Shown here piece after piece: positions 18,430-27,190 of a stretch of DNA of 40,128 nucleotides. The notes under the pieces are model-generated. The model did no database searches. It was given only the letters and a program-made list of their open reading frames with translations, and was not told the DNA's origin. Within the stretch, counting starts at the first letter, position 1. Each line of letters starts with the position of its first letter. The translations under genes and the position numbers were made by a program. Origin of the DNA: Formosa algae (GTDB lineage Bacteria > Bacteroidota > Bacteroidia > Flavobacteriales > Flavobacteriaceae); contig NZ_LMAK01000037.1 of NCBI RefSeq assembly GCF_001439665.1, positions 1 through 40,128 of the forward strand. The letters are read 5' to 3'.

Positions 18430-20022
18430 TTATTTTTCAGTTATAAAAGCTGTTTGTACCCATGGCATTGTGCTAGGATCATTATCCTGAATTTCACCTG
18501 GTGTGCTTCTACCATCATTAATTGTTTTAATTAGTAATTCCTTCAATTCTTGAACTTTTTCAGGATATTGATTTGCTACATTTACTTTTTCTGCGATATC
18601 GGTTTTCAAATTATATAGAATTTCTTCTGGAAGCTCTGCTTTAATTTTTTCAGGCTTACCGTTAGCATTAAGACCTGAATTTGGAGACTGAATTAATTTC
18701 CAATTGCCTTTTCTAATCGCAAAAACGCCTGATTTACTATGATGAATGGTGACTTCTCTTTCATATCCTTCTTTTTGAGTTAATAATGGCAGCATACTAA
18801 AACTATCTTCGGCCTCATTATCATTTAATTTGTAATTCACTAGATCGGCACAAGTGGCCATAAAATCTGTTGTACAAATGGTTTCGTTAGACACCGAATT
18901 CGGTTTAATTTTTTCAGGCCATTTTACAAGAAATGGCACACGATGTCCGCCTTCCAAATAACTGCCTTTATTTCCGCTGTAGATATAACTCGGATTATGA
19001 CCTTTTTTTGCAAGCACGGGATAGTTTGCATTAGAAGCACAACCATTATCGCTTGTAAAAATAACGAGCGTATTTTCTTCAATACCACTGTCTTTAATGG
19101 CTTTAAAAATGTTCCCCATTAAATCGTCTATCATTAAAACAAAATCGGCATACGGATTTATGTTACTTTTTCCCTTCCAAGGTTCGATTGGTAAAATAGG
19201 ATTATGTGGTGCTGGTAACGGCAAATAAATGAAGAAGGGTTTATCTCCTCCAGCATTTTCTTTTATAAATGAAATGGATTTATCTACAAATACAGGCAAC
19301 ACTTCCTCGTGAACGAAGTCTTCTGAAATATCTCCTTTTATCCAATATGCATATGGGTTTTGTGCTCTCTTTTGTTCTGATATTTCGGTAGGCACTTTCA
19401 CGACTTTATCATTTTCAACATACACAAAAGGAGGCATATTCAAAGATGCCGAAAGTAAATACGAATAATCGAATCCTAAATCTAATGCACCTTTATCTAA
19501 GGGCTTAGCATAATCGATGCGATCGAAGTCGTATTTGTCTTTTATTCCCGTATAATGGTCGTAATCTTTTACACCATCTTTTGTCGCCCAATTAAGTCCG
19601 AGGTGCCATTTTCCAATGTTTGCTGTTTTATAACCATGTTGTTGTAGTAAATCGGCAACTGTTAATCGCTCGTCTTGAATTAACATTGGAGAGGTCCCCC
19701 AAGTTACAAATTGTTTAAGTGGTGTTCTCCAGTTATAACGGCCTGTTAGAATGCCGTAGCGTGTTGGTGTGCATACAGAAGAGGATGTGTGGGCATCGGT
19801 AAACATTATACCTTCGGCGCCCAGCTTATCTAAATTTGGAGTATGTATTTTACTGTTTTCATTATAGATACTTAGATCTCCTATACCTAAATCGTCTGCC
19901 AAAATATAGATGATATTAGGCTGTTTGATTTTTGAAGATTTGTTTTGTCCTGTAGCTTGATAAGCAAGAATGCTTACACATAGAAACACTACTAATTTTT
20001 GTAATTGATACATAAAACGCAT
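18430..20022 (-). CDS. Secreted S1-family sulfatase (CTPTR)
   Basis: A 530-residue protein with a signal peptide at about 1-25 (the second ATG, at 20013, is equally possible as the start). D43-D44 lie in LADDLGIGD. The formylglycine cysteine is C84 in SSVCTPTRYGILTGRYNWR. GKWHLGLNW, SDNGCASN and a GRSTPGE tail mark it as a sister of the sulfatase at 15439-16986. It is the first gene after the terminator-like hairpin that follows susD, so its expression relative to susCD may be set by read-through. It removes sulfate from a sugar, probably fucose, xylose or galactose. The position is not predictable. Confidence 0.92.
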   Translation of the reverse strand: MRFMYQLQKLVVFLCVSILAYQATGQNKSSKIKQPNIIYILADDLGIGDLSIYNENSKIHTPNLDKLGAEGIMFTDAHTSSSVCTPTRYGILTGRYNWRTPLKQFVTWGTSPMLIQDERLTVADLLQQHGYKTANIGKWHLGLNWATKDGVKDYDHYTGIKDKYDFDRIDYAKPLDKGALDLGFDYSYLLSASLNMPPFVYVENDKVVKVPTEISEQKRAQNPYAYWIKGDISEDFVHEEVLPVFVDKSISFIKENAGGDKPFFIYLPLPAPHNPILPIEPWKGKSNINPYADFVLMIDDLMGNIFKAIKDSGIEENTLVIFTSDNGCASNANYPVLAKKGHNPSYIYSGNKGSYLEGGHRVPFLVKWPEKIKPNSVSNETICTTDFMATCADLVNYKLNDNEAEDSFSMLPLLTQKEGYEREVTIHHSKSGVFAIRKGNWKLIQSPNSGLNANGKPEKIKAELPEEILYNLKTDIAEKVNVANQYPEKVQELKELLIKTINDGRSTPGEIQDNDPSTMPWVQTAFITEK

Positions 20023-20149
20023 TATTTATGGATTAATAATCTGATGTTTTACAGTAAGTTATTATTCTAAAAATCCTAAAACGTAAACGCTATAATTTAG
20101 AAATTAAAACAGAGATTACATGTCTGATTATTTAACAAAAAAGAAAAAC

Positions 20150-20182
20150 AAATGCATTGAATGACAAGCATCCAACGCATTT
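20150..20182 (-). terminator. Terminator- or attenuator-like hairpin downstream of susD
   Basis: On the minus strand the arms AAATGCGTTGGATG and CATTCAATGCATTT form a 14-bp stem (12 Watson-Crick pairs and two G-U pairs) around the 5-base loop CTTGT. It is followed at once by a T-rich run (GTTTTTCTTTTTTG). It lies 52 bases after the susD stop and about 127 bases before the next gene. In Bacteroidetes loci such a hairpin often lets susCD be expressed more strongly than the genes after it. Confidence 0.7.
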
Positions 20183-20198
20183 ATTCATAAAAACTCTA

Positions 20199-20215
20199 GA
20201 TCATATACTATGATC
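20199..20215. repeat. Small inverted repeat after susD
   Basis: GATCAT-atact-ATGATC is a 6-bp perfect stem with a 5-base loop, 19 bases after the susD stop. It may be a second small hairpin ahead of the main terminator-like stem, or a chance palindrome. Confidence 0.35.
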
Positions 20216-20234
20216 TTTAAAGGTCAATTTAAGA

Positions 20235-21776
20235 CTATTCCCAAAGTGGATTCTGCGTTAAGGCACCACCAATAGCCTGACTCTGTAAAACATCATCTTG
20301 CAGAACAGGATATTGTGTATATCTGCCAGCTGGGGCACTTGAAATAATATCAGCTTCATCTTGTGCACGAGAAATTGCTTCTGTTGTAGCTCCAGCTGCT
20401 GCTTCAGCTGCTGGTAATCCTATAACCGTAGAGTCTAATATTCCCCAACGAATAAGATCACGTTTTCTACCCCAGTAGCTTTCTCCAACCAATTCCCAAG
20501 CACGTTCATTACGAATATCTTCCATTGTTATAGAAGTATATAATGGTAAAGTTGTTCTTAATCTTACGGCATTAATAGCATCTAGTGCAACTTGACTATC
20601 CCCACCATTTAACATAAAATCTGCTTCGGCAAGTAATAAATAGGCATCTGCTAATAAAAAAATACGAGACGGTTCACTTGAATTATTTGTAGCTTCTTCT
20701 TCAGAAAACAATGGATCACTAACTGGTACTGGCCCACGCATTAGTTTTGGCATATAAGTCCAAGCGAATTCAATAGGTTCTGTGGTTCCTTCTAACGTAT
20801 AGCTATCCCATACATTATAAATTTTTCTAGCATCATTATCATCATAAGTATTAGCAAAACTCTTTCTTAAGGTAAATGGAGCAGATCCGTTAGAGATACC
20901 TACTTCTGTAAAAGCAGATCTAGATCCTGAGTCTCCAGCAAGATTAGGGCGAGCTGTAGTATTAATACTACTTAAAATATCTTGTAAGTATTGTTTTCCG
21001 AAAATAATTTCTGAATGTACTTCGTTACCTTCTCTGTACTTATCTGCATAATCATCATTTAATTCATGAGGAGAATTCGTTGTTACTTCAATTAATTCTG
21101 TGCGTGCTTCATCCCATTGTTCTAGCCAAATATGAGCATGAGCTTTTAACATACGAGCAGCCCAAACTGTTGGTCTTCCGTCATTATCGCCCCAGGTACT
21201 TGTAGATAAATATCCAGATGTAATTGCAGTTTCTAAATCGTCTATCATAGCTTGAATGACAACCGTATCATCTGTTTGACCATATAGAGACACTTCCTCA
21301 ATATTAGTTAATTCTTCTACTATAAAAGGTACATCTCCATATGTCGTTGCAAGGTTTATATATTGAAATGCTCTAAAGAAAAGTGCCTGAGAAGTAACCA
21401 TTCCTTTGACATCATCAGACAAAGAAGATTTTTCTATACTGGCCAAGGCTAAATTAGCATTCATTATAGTAGCATATTGAGTATCCCAAGCAAGTCTATT
21501 ATTTGTAACATCGAAATCATAAGCACCAAAACTATGTGCTGCAGCTAAAGTTATTCTTCCAGAAACACCTAAATCTGTTCCTAAAAAGAAAAGAAAATTT
21601 GCATTTCCTACATTTTCATTTAGGGTATTTAAGGCTAAAATAGCTTCTTCTTCATTTTGAAAGAATGTATCAGGCGTTAACAAACCTCTTGCATCTTCAT
21701 CTAAAAAATCGCTACAACTGATGTTTATACCTAAAAAGGTAATCATCAAAACTTTAAGTATATATTTATTTTTCAT
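20235..21776 (-). CDS. susD: SusD/RagB-family glycan-binding outer-membrane lipoprotein
   Basis: I place the start at the ATG at 21776, giving 513 residues. The longer open frame to 21821 runs into susC and would put 15 extra residues before the signal. Residues 1-20 form a lipoprotein signal ending NISC (C21), followed by SDFLDEDARG, the standard SusD opening. The tetratricopeptide-like helices and a C-terminal ERAWELVGESYWGRKRDLIRWG block (ERxxEL-G and R-x-DLIRWG) are typical of the family. SusD caps the SusC channel and binds the oligosaccharide at the surface. It lies 28 bases after susC. The family is certain, but the ligand (fucose-rich glycan) is inferred from the neighbours. Confidence 0.96.
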   Translation of the reverse strand: MKNKYILKVLMITFLGINISCSDFLDEDARGLLTPDTFFQNEEEAILALNTLNENVGNANFLFFLGTDLGVSGRITLAAAHSFGAYDFDVTNNRLAWDTQYATIMNANLALASIEKSSLSDDVKGMVTSQALFFRAFQYINLATTYGDVPFIVEELTNIEEVSLYGQTDDTVVIQAMIDDLETAITSGYLSTSTWGDNDGRPTVWAARMLKAHAHIWLEQWDEARTELIEVTTNSPHELNDDYADKYREGNEVHSEIIFGKQYLQDILSSINTTARPNLAGDSGSRSAFTEVGISNGSAPFTLRKSFANTYDDNDARKIYNVWDSYTLEGTTEPIEFAWTYMPKLMRGPVPVSDPLFSEEEATNNSSEPSRIFLLADAYLLLAEADFMLNGGDSQVALDAINAVRLRTTLPLYTSITMEDIRNERAWELVGESYWGRKRDLIRWGILDSTVIGLPAAEAAAGATTEAISRAQDEADIISSAPAGRYTQYPVLQDDVLQSQAIGGALTQNPLWE

Positions 21777-21804
21777 TTTTAGTATTTTAATGGTTAAATT
21801 TAAA

Positions 21805-24777
21805 TTAGAAACTAACATCAATTCCTAGAAGTAAATTTCTACTTTGTGGATATGCAATAGCGTCAAAACCACGTTGAAGCTGACCGGTAGCTCCAGTGTT
21901 TACATCGGGATCAAAACCTAAGTAATCATCAGATTTTACTAAGAATAGGTTACTACCCGTAAAATAAAGTCTCAGTTTACTTAATCCTTTAATTAAATTA
22001 GATGGTAAAGTATATCCCAATTGTAAGGTGCTTAATCTTAAATAACTAGCATCTTGTAAATATAAACTACTAGACAAGTCGTAATTATTACTTCCTACTG
22101 CTGGATACAATGCATTCTCTGTATTATTTACAGAATACATGTTATTACGTATTGAAGCAAAGCTATTAAGCGTAGTTTCATTTACTCTGAAGAATTCTTC
22201 ACTATACGTTTCATTACCTACACTAAAAGCAAAGAATGCTGACAAATCGAAGTTTTTGTATTTAAAATTAGTTTGGAAACCTCCATAAAAATCAGGATTA
22301 GCATTCCCAATTACTTGATCGTCATATTCACCACTATATACACCATCTGGCACACCGTCTGGGCCACTTATATCTTCAAAAATAGCATCGCCTGTTTCAG
22401 GATCGAATCCTAAATATTTTGCTCCCCAAAATATCCCTACAGGCTGACCAACCATTAATCTACTACTTTCATCTACAGCAGGTGCAGTTAAGTTTTTAGT
22501 TGAAAGAAATGTACTTTGTCCTAAATCTATGACTTCGTTTTTATAGGTTGAAATATTTAAAGAAGCATCCCATTTAAAATCGTTTGTATCAATTATTATT
22601 CCTGATAAAACAATATCTATACCTTTGTTTTGAACTTCTCCAATATTAGTAAGTAACTCTGTTTTCCCTGTAAAATCAGGTACATCTTCTGCTAAAAGTA
22701 AATCTGTTGTTTTTTTATAGTAAACGTCTACTTCTGCAGTAAGTCTTCTTTTAAATAAAGAAATTTCTAAACCTGCATCAAATTGATCTGTAATTTCCCA
22801 ACCTAAATTTGGCTTTGCAATTTCGTCCTGATACACTCCTGGAACAGATACGCCATCTACTAAAATGGTATTATTATCTATACCATAGTTTGCAATTGTG
22901 CTAAATGCAGATACTCCTGAATTCCCTGTTCTACCATAGTTTATTCTAAATTTAAGATCGCTAATTGCATCAACATTTTGCATAAAAGATTCTTCTTTCA
23001 CTTTCCATGCAAATGATGCAGAAGGGAAATTCTCATATTTCTCATTAACTCCTAAACTTGACTTCCCATCTCGTCTAAGCGAGGCATTAAAAACATATCT
23101 ATCTTTATAGATGTAGCTAACTCTACCAAATACACCTAGATTATGTACTTCGCTATAACTAGAAGATATTGCTACACTTTCTGCTGGCGCCAATTGAATA
23201 GCATTTACACCTACACCATCACTTGGAATATCAGACGCATTTATAGTCACACTCTCACTACTTTGAGTTTGAAACGAAGCACCTGCTAACACATTTATTG
23301 AGTGATCTCCAAAGGTTTCACTATAGTTAAGCGTGTTTTCATTTAAAAATTCTTGATTATTAGACCTGTTTATTATGGCTTGAGCCAATTGATTGTCGTT
23401 CATAATAAAACTAGGGTTGGTAGACGGCGTAAAACGATGACGTTTGTTATATATAAAATCTCCACCAAACGTAGATTTCCACGTTAATTTATCATCAAAG
23501 AAATTACCTTCTACGTATGTATTGATAAAAATTTTATCTAGAGTTGTATTATCATCATTCAATAAAGCATCAGCCATTAAGTTACCTGTTTCGGTTCCTA
23601 AAATAGGGTTCGTACCAATCCAATATTCTCCTTCTTCATCATAAATAGGCTTCGATGGATCTTCTCTTAGTAATTGTGTAAAGCTTATTGTATTATTTTC
23701 TTTATCTGTTCTAGAAAGTGCAATATTTACACCTGCTTTAAAAACCTTTGATAATTTAAAATCGATATTAGAACGTAAACTGTATCTATCAAAACCAGAT
23801 CCTTTTACAATACCATCTTGATTAAGTAAGCCTCCAGACACGTAATATTTTACAGCTTCAGTACCTCCACTAACAGACAATTGATAGTCAGACATAACAG
23901 CTTCTCTTGTTAGTTCTTTTTGCCAGTTTGTATCAGTATCTGGTAAATTATCTAAATCGTATGGTAAATTCGTTTGATCTGGAGAGATGTTATTAAACCA
24001 AGTGGCTAATTCAAGAGTGTTTTGCACATCAATCTCATCTGGTAAACTTTGTATACCAGAAGATGCTCTAAAATTCACAACAGGCTTTCCTAATTTACCT
24101 TTTTTTGTTGTAATAATAATTACACCATTTGTACCTCTAGCTCCATATATTGCAGTAGAAGATGCATCTTTTAACACTTGCATCGATTCAATATCATTAG
24201 GATTTAATGAAGATATATTATCTGCGCCTACAAATCCATCTATAACATACAAGGGACTGTTACCTCCTGTAATCGAGTTCCCTCCACGAATTATAATTTC
24301 TGGAGAACTTCCTGGTGCTCCACTAGATGAAGTAACTTGTACACCTGCTGCTCTTCCCTGAAGTGCATTCTGTGGATTTGCTACTGGTGCCGCAAACGTA
24401 TTTTCCGTATCTACAACGGCAACAGATCCTGCTAAATCTTTTTTCTTTACCGTTCCATAACCAATAACAACGACTTCTTCTAAAGCCGCAGCATCCTCTT
24501 CCATTGTGATATTAATGGTACTCGATTGTCCTACGGTAACGGTTTGTGTCTTCATTCCAACATAGGAGAATGTAATAACATCGGTCGATTTCGCTTCTAT
24601 GGAATATTCTCCATCAAAATCCGTCATCGTTCCATTATTCGTTCCTTTGATAATTAAAGTAGTCCCTGATAAAGGCATACCTGTATTATCTACTACTTTA
24701 CCAGTAACCATCTTTTCCTGGGAAAAGGCCGAAACCGATATCATAATAATAAAAATTGTGGTTAATAATTTTGTCAT
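21805..24777 (-). CDS. susC: SusC/RagA-family TonB-dependent glycan transporter
   Basis: A 990-residue protein with a signal peptide at 1-19. Residues about 23-95 form the carboxypeptidase-regulatory-like domain (VTGKVVDNTGMPLSGTTL). EEVVVIGYGTVKKKDLAG (100-117) is the TonB-box region. The plug runs to about 230, with ALQGRAAGVQV, PLYVIDGF and AIYGARGTNGVIIITTKKG typical of SusC. The remainder is a 22-strand barrel ending in LLLGIDVSF, with a terminal aromatic for outer-membrane insertion. It imports oligosaccharides using the TonB system. Its start is 50 bases after a sulfatase stop, so transcription can come from upstream genes as well as from a local promoter that I could not identify. Confidence 0.97.
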   Translation of the reverse strand: MTKLLTTIFIIMISVSAFSQEKMVTGKVVDNTGMPLSGTTLIIKGTNNGTMTDFDGEYSIEAKSTDVITFSYVGMKTQTVTVGQSSTINITMEEDAAALEEVVVIGYGTVKKKDLAGSVAVVDTENTFAAPVANPQNALQGRAAGVQVTSSSGAPGSSPEIIIRGGNSITGGNSPLYVIDGFVGADNISSLNPNDIESMQVLKDASSTAIYGARGTNGVIIITTKKGKLGKPVVNFRASSGIQSLPDEIDVQNTLELATWFNNISPDQTNLPYDLDNLPDTDTNWQKELTREAVMSDYQLSVSGGTEAVKYYVSGGLLNQDGIVKGSGFDRYSLRSNIDFKLSKVFKAGVNIALSRTDKENNTISFTQLLREDPSKPIYDEEGEYWIGTNPILGTETGNLMADALLNDDNTTLDKIFINTYVEGNFFDDKLTWKSTFGGDFIYNKRHRFTPSTNPSFIMNDNQLAQAIINRSNNQEFLNENTLNYSETFGDHSINVLAGASFQTQSSESVTINASDIPSDGVGVNAIQLAPAESVAISSSYSEVHNLGVFGRVSYIYKDRYVFNASLRRDGKSSLGVNEKYENFPSASFAWKVKEESFMQNVDAISDLKFRINYGRTGNSGVSAFSTIANYGIDNNTILVDGVSVPGVYQDEIAKPNLGWEITDQFDAGLEISLFKRRLTAEVDVYYKKTTDLLLAEDVPDFTGKTELLTNIGEVQNKGIDIVLSGIIIDTNDFKWDASLNISTYKNEVIDLGQSTFLSTKNLTAPAVDESSRLMVGQPVGIFWGAKYLGFDPETGDAIFEDISGPDGVPDGVYSGEYDDQVIGNANPDFYGGFQTNFKYKNFDLSAFFAFSVGNETYSEEFFRVNETTLNSFASIRNNMYSVNNTENALYPAVGSNNYDLSSSLYLQDASYLRLSTLQLGYTLPSNLIKGLSKLRLYFTGSNLFLVKSDDYLGFDPDVNTGATGQLQRGFDAIAYPQSRNLLLGIDVSF

Positions 24778-24827
24778 AATTAATTTAAATTAAATGTTAG
24801 TTTGCTTGTCTGTTTGATTGGTTGTTT

Positions 24828-26324
24828 TTAATCTAAAGGTCGTTTAAACACTACATCGTAATTTTCATACCCATTGTATTTTACGCCTTCTTTTTTCCAG
24901 TGGTTCAATTGTTTGTCATATAGTTTTTGCATTTTAGATAGTTGTGGTTTATATTTTGATTGATTTGCTAGGTTTACCATTTCATAAGGATCATTTTCAA
25001 TATCGAAAAGTTCTTCTGTAGGATATATATTTTCAGATGCGTCTTTATAATACCAATACACATATTTATACTTATCGTCCATAACCGTTAAACAATGTGT
25101 TGCTTTAGGCCCCCAAACTTGAATGATTGGAAGTGTAGATCGGATTTGTGATTTAGGATTTTCAACTAAAGGACGAATACTTTTCCCGTCGTAAATAGAC
25201 GGAATTGAAACGCCTGCATAATCTAGTATTGTTGCTGTAATGTCTACATTTCCTGTTAAGGATGCTGTACGTTGTGCTTTGTTTTTCTGACGAGGATCTA
25301 CAATAATAAGCGGAGTTCTTGCGCCTTCTTCGTAAGGCAATACTTTAGACCCTAAACCATGAGACCCATTAAAATACCCGTTATCTGAAGAAAATATAAT
25401 GATGGTATTATCATCTATATTTAATTTTTTCAATTCGGCTAATACCATGCCTATAGAATAATCTACACCATATATAAGCTGATGATACTGACGTAAAGCT
25501 TCTTGATAGGTATCTTCCTGATCGTAACCCCATTCTACAAATCTTGGGTACTGTCTTCCCATTCTTGACTGTTTAGCCAAATGTTCTCCAGCTTTTCTCC
25601 CGTAGTTTGGTAATTTATCGAAAACGACATCTTTATATACATTGTCGAACATTGGATCTGGTTGAACCGGTCTATGAGGTGCTTTAAAAAACAAACTCAT
25701 ACAAAATGGTTCACCTTTGTCTACAGATTCGTTTATAAAATCTATAGTCGCTGCTCCATAAGCACGTGTACTATGCGGATATGTATCTGCATACTTAGCT
25801 ATGGTTGGATTTTTAATGGTTTTATACTCCGTTTGTCCAGGACCACCTGCCCAAAAATCGAAATCGTGTTGTGCTACTTCTCCTTCTTCTCCCCATCCTC
25901 CATTTTCATCTGAAATAGAAAAACCAAACTTACCCGCAAAGCCAACGCGATAGCCTGCTTTTTTTAGCAATACAGGATACGAAGTAGACCATTGTTTTGT
26001 TCCTAAAGATCCATGATCGAAATTACAACCTGTTTTGTATTCGAATTGGCCTGTCATGACATTCGCACGACTTGCCATACAAATAGCCGTTGTATTATAG
26101 TGTCTTGAAAACACAACTCCGTTACTTGCCAATACATCCAAATTAGGTGTTTTGGCCAATTTGTTTCCAAAATCCTTTTGCGTATCGTAAGATTGATCGT
26201 CCGTAAAAAAGAAAATGATATTTGGTTTACTTTCTTTTTTACTTTGCGAATGCCCTTGTTGAAGTCCGAAAAGACTCAAGATTAATATTAAAAAAAGTGC
26301 TTTTCTAAACATCATGTTATTCAT
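24828..26324 (-). CDS. Secreted S1-family sulfatase with CMASR motif
   Basis: I favour the ATG at 26324 (498 residues). It overlaps the preceding stop by 8 bases (ATGAATAA), and a longer frame would begin with TTG inside the SGNH gene. The ATG at 26315 is the alternative. A signal peptide (about 5-27) precedes KPNIIFFFTDDQS with calcium ligands D42-D43. The formylglycine site is C82 in TAICMASRANVMTG, a C-x-A-x-R motif where most members have C-x-P-x-R. FAGKFGFSI stands where others have GKWHLG, so the histidine of that block is absent. SSDNGYFNGSHG and the EGARTPLI block are normal. It differs clearly from the other five sulfatases, so probably has a different sulfate position or sugar. It lies just upstream of susC. 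Confidence 0.88.
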   Translation of the reverse strand: MNNMMFRKALFLILILSLFGLQQGHSQSKKESKPNIIFFFTDDQSYDTQKDFGNKLAKTPNLDVLASNGVVFSRHYNTTAICMASRANVMTGQFEYKTGCNFDHGSLGTKQWSTSYPVLLKKAGYRVGFAGKFGFSISDENGGWGEEGEVAQHDFDFWAGGPGQTEYKTIKNPTIAKYADTYPHSTRAYGAATIDFINESVDKGEPFCMSLFFKAPHRPVQPDPMFDNVYKDVVFDKLPNYGRKAGEHLAKQSRMGRQYPRFVEWGYDQEDTYQEALRQYHQLIYGVDYSIGMVLAELKKLNIDDNTIIIFSSDNGYFNGSHGLGSKVLPYEEGARTPLIIVDPRQKNKAQRTASLTGNVDITATILDYAGVSIPSIYDGKSIRPLVENPKSQIRSTLPIIQVWGPKATHCLTVMDDKYKYVYWYYKDASENIYPTEELFDIENDPYEMVNLANQSKYKPQLSKMQKLYDKQLNHWKKEGVKYNGYENYDVVFKRPLD

Positions 26325-27186
26325 TTTTATTTTTAGATTCATATGCTTTAAATTTTGCTGAAACAAGCTCTACTGAAGGACAATCTTTGGGTTCTATATC
26401 CAGAACATTTCCTAATACTTTTGCGACTTGAATACCTTGTAATCTCGATCCTTCTGCTTTATAATGTACATTCCCTGGTCCTTCAGGAAATTGTTCTAAT
26501 ACAGGAATAGAAAAGGTGTATAAATCGTTTATGATAATATCTGAATGTTGCTTCATTACCTTCATAGCAACCTCATTATATCGTATCGCATCGCCTTGAA
26601 CTCTCCCTTCTTCTCCATCAGGAACTGGTGTGGTTGTAGCAAAAACCAACTTCGCTTTGGGATAAGTGTCTTTAAGGTATTTAATGATGTTATTCAGATT
26701 TTTCTCATACTCTTGTAAACTGGACACCTGTGTTCCTTGCTCTTTATTTAATTTTCCGTTGTATAGATATTTTAAATCGTGTAATCCTACATTGAAATGA
26801 ATAACATCCCACGAAAAATTAAAACCATCTATTAAGAATGGTTGAAATAAAGCAGTTCTAAACACTTCCATTCTTTTAATAAACTCTGCACTAGAATTTC
26901 CGTTGGTATGTAAACGCATGACATCGGCTTTGCCTTCTAAAGATTCTCTAACATATTCTGTATAACCAATAGAAATAGAATCGCCATAAATAAATACTTT
27001 AGGTAATCCTGGAGTTGGCTCTAAATACCTGAATTGATATCTAGTCGCATTAAATCGGCTAAGATTTTTCCAAGCTGTAGCACAAGTTTCGCACCCCACA
27101 CTAATAGCTGTTCCGAACATACGAACAGGTATTAATACAGCTAGGCCTAGTGCTCCCATTAATTTTATAGACGATCTTCTATTCAT
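26317..27186 (-). CDS. Secreted SGNH/GDSL hydrolase, probable glycan esterase
   Basis: I place the start at the ATG at 27186, 4 bases after the preceding stop, giving 289 residues. The N-terminus MNRRSSIKLMGALGLAVLIP has a twin-arginine-like pair before a hydrophobic segment, so Tat export is possible. Block I is FIYGDSISIG with nucleophile S70. Block III is HFNVGLHD with N132. Block V is GNVHYKAEG with H241. The aspartate normally found three residues before that histidine is a glycine here. The family removes acyl groups, and in this operon an acetyl or similar ester on the sulfated glycan is the likely target. It lies between a GH29 and a sulfatase with overlap, so is tightly coupled to both. 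Substrate not proven. Confidence 0.82.
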   Translation of the reverse strand: MNRRSSIKLMGALGLAVLIPVRMFGTAISVGCETCATAWKNLSRFNATRYQFRYLEPTPGLPKVFIYGDSISIGYTEYVRESLEGKADVMRLHTNGNSSAEFIKRMEVFRTALFQPFLIDGFNFSWDVIHFNVGLHDLKYLYNGKLNKEQGTQVSSLQEYEKNLNNIIKYLKDTYPKAKLVFATTTPVPDGEEGRVQGDAIRYNEVAMKVMKQHSDIIINDLYTFSIPVLEQFPEGPGNVHYKAEGSRLQGIQVAKVLGNVLDIEPKDCPSVELVSAKFKAYESKNKNE

Positions 27187-27190
27187 TGTT

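Noticed and set aside
21777-21821. N-terminal extension of susD
   Set aside because: It would overlap susC and push the lipoprotein signal away from the N-terminus. The ATG at 21776 is better.
26325-26366. Longer start for the CMASR sulfatase
   Set aside because: It begins with TTG deep inside the SGNH gene. The ATG overlapping the stop is more natural.
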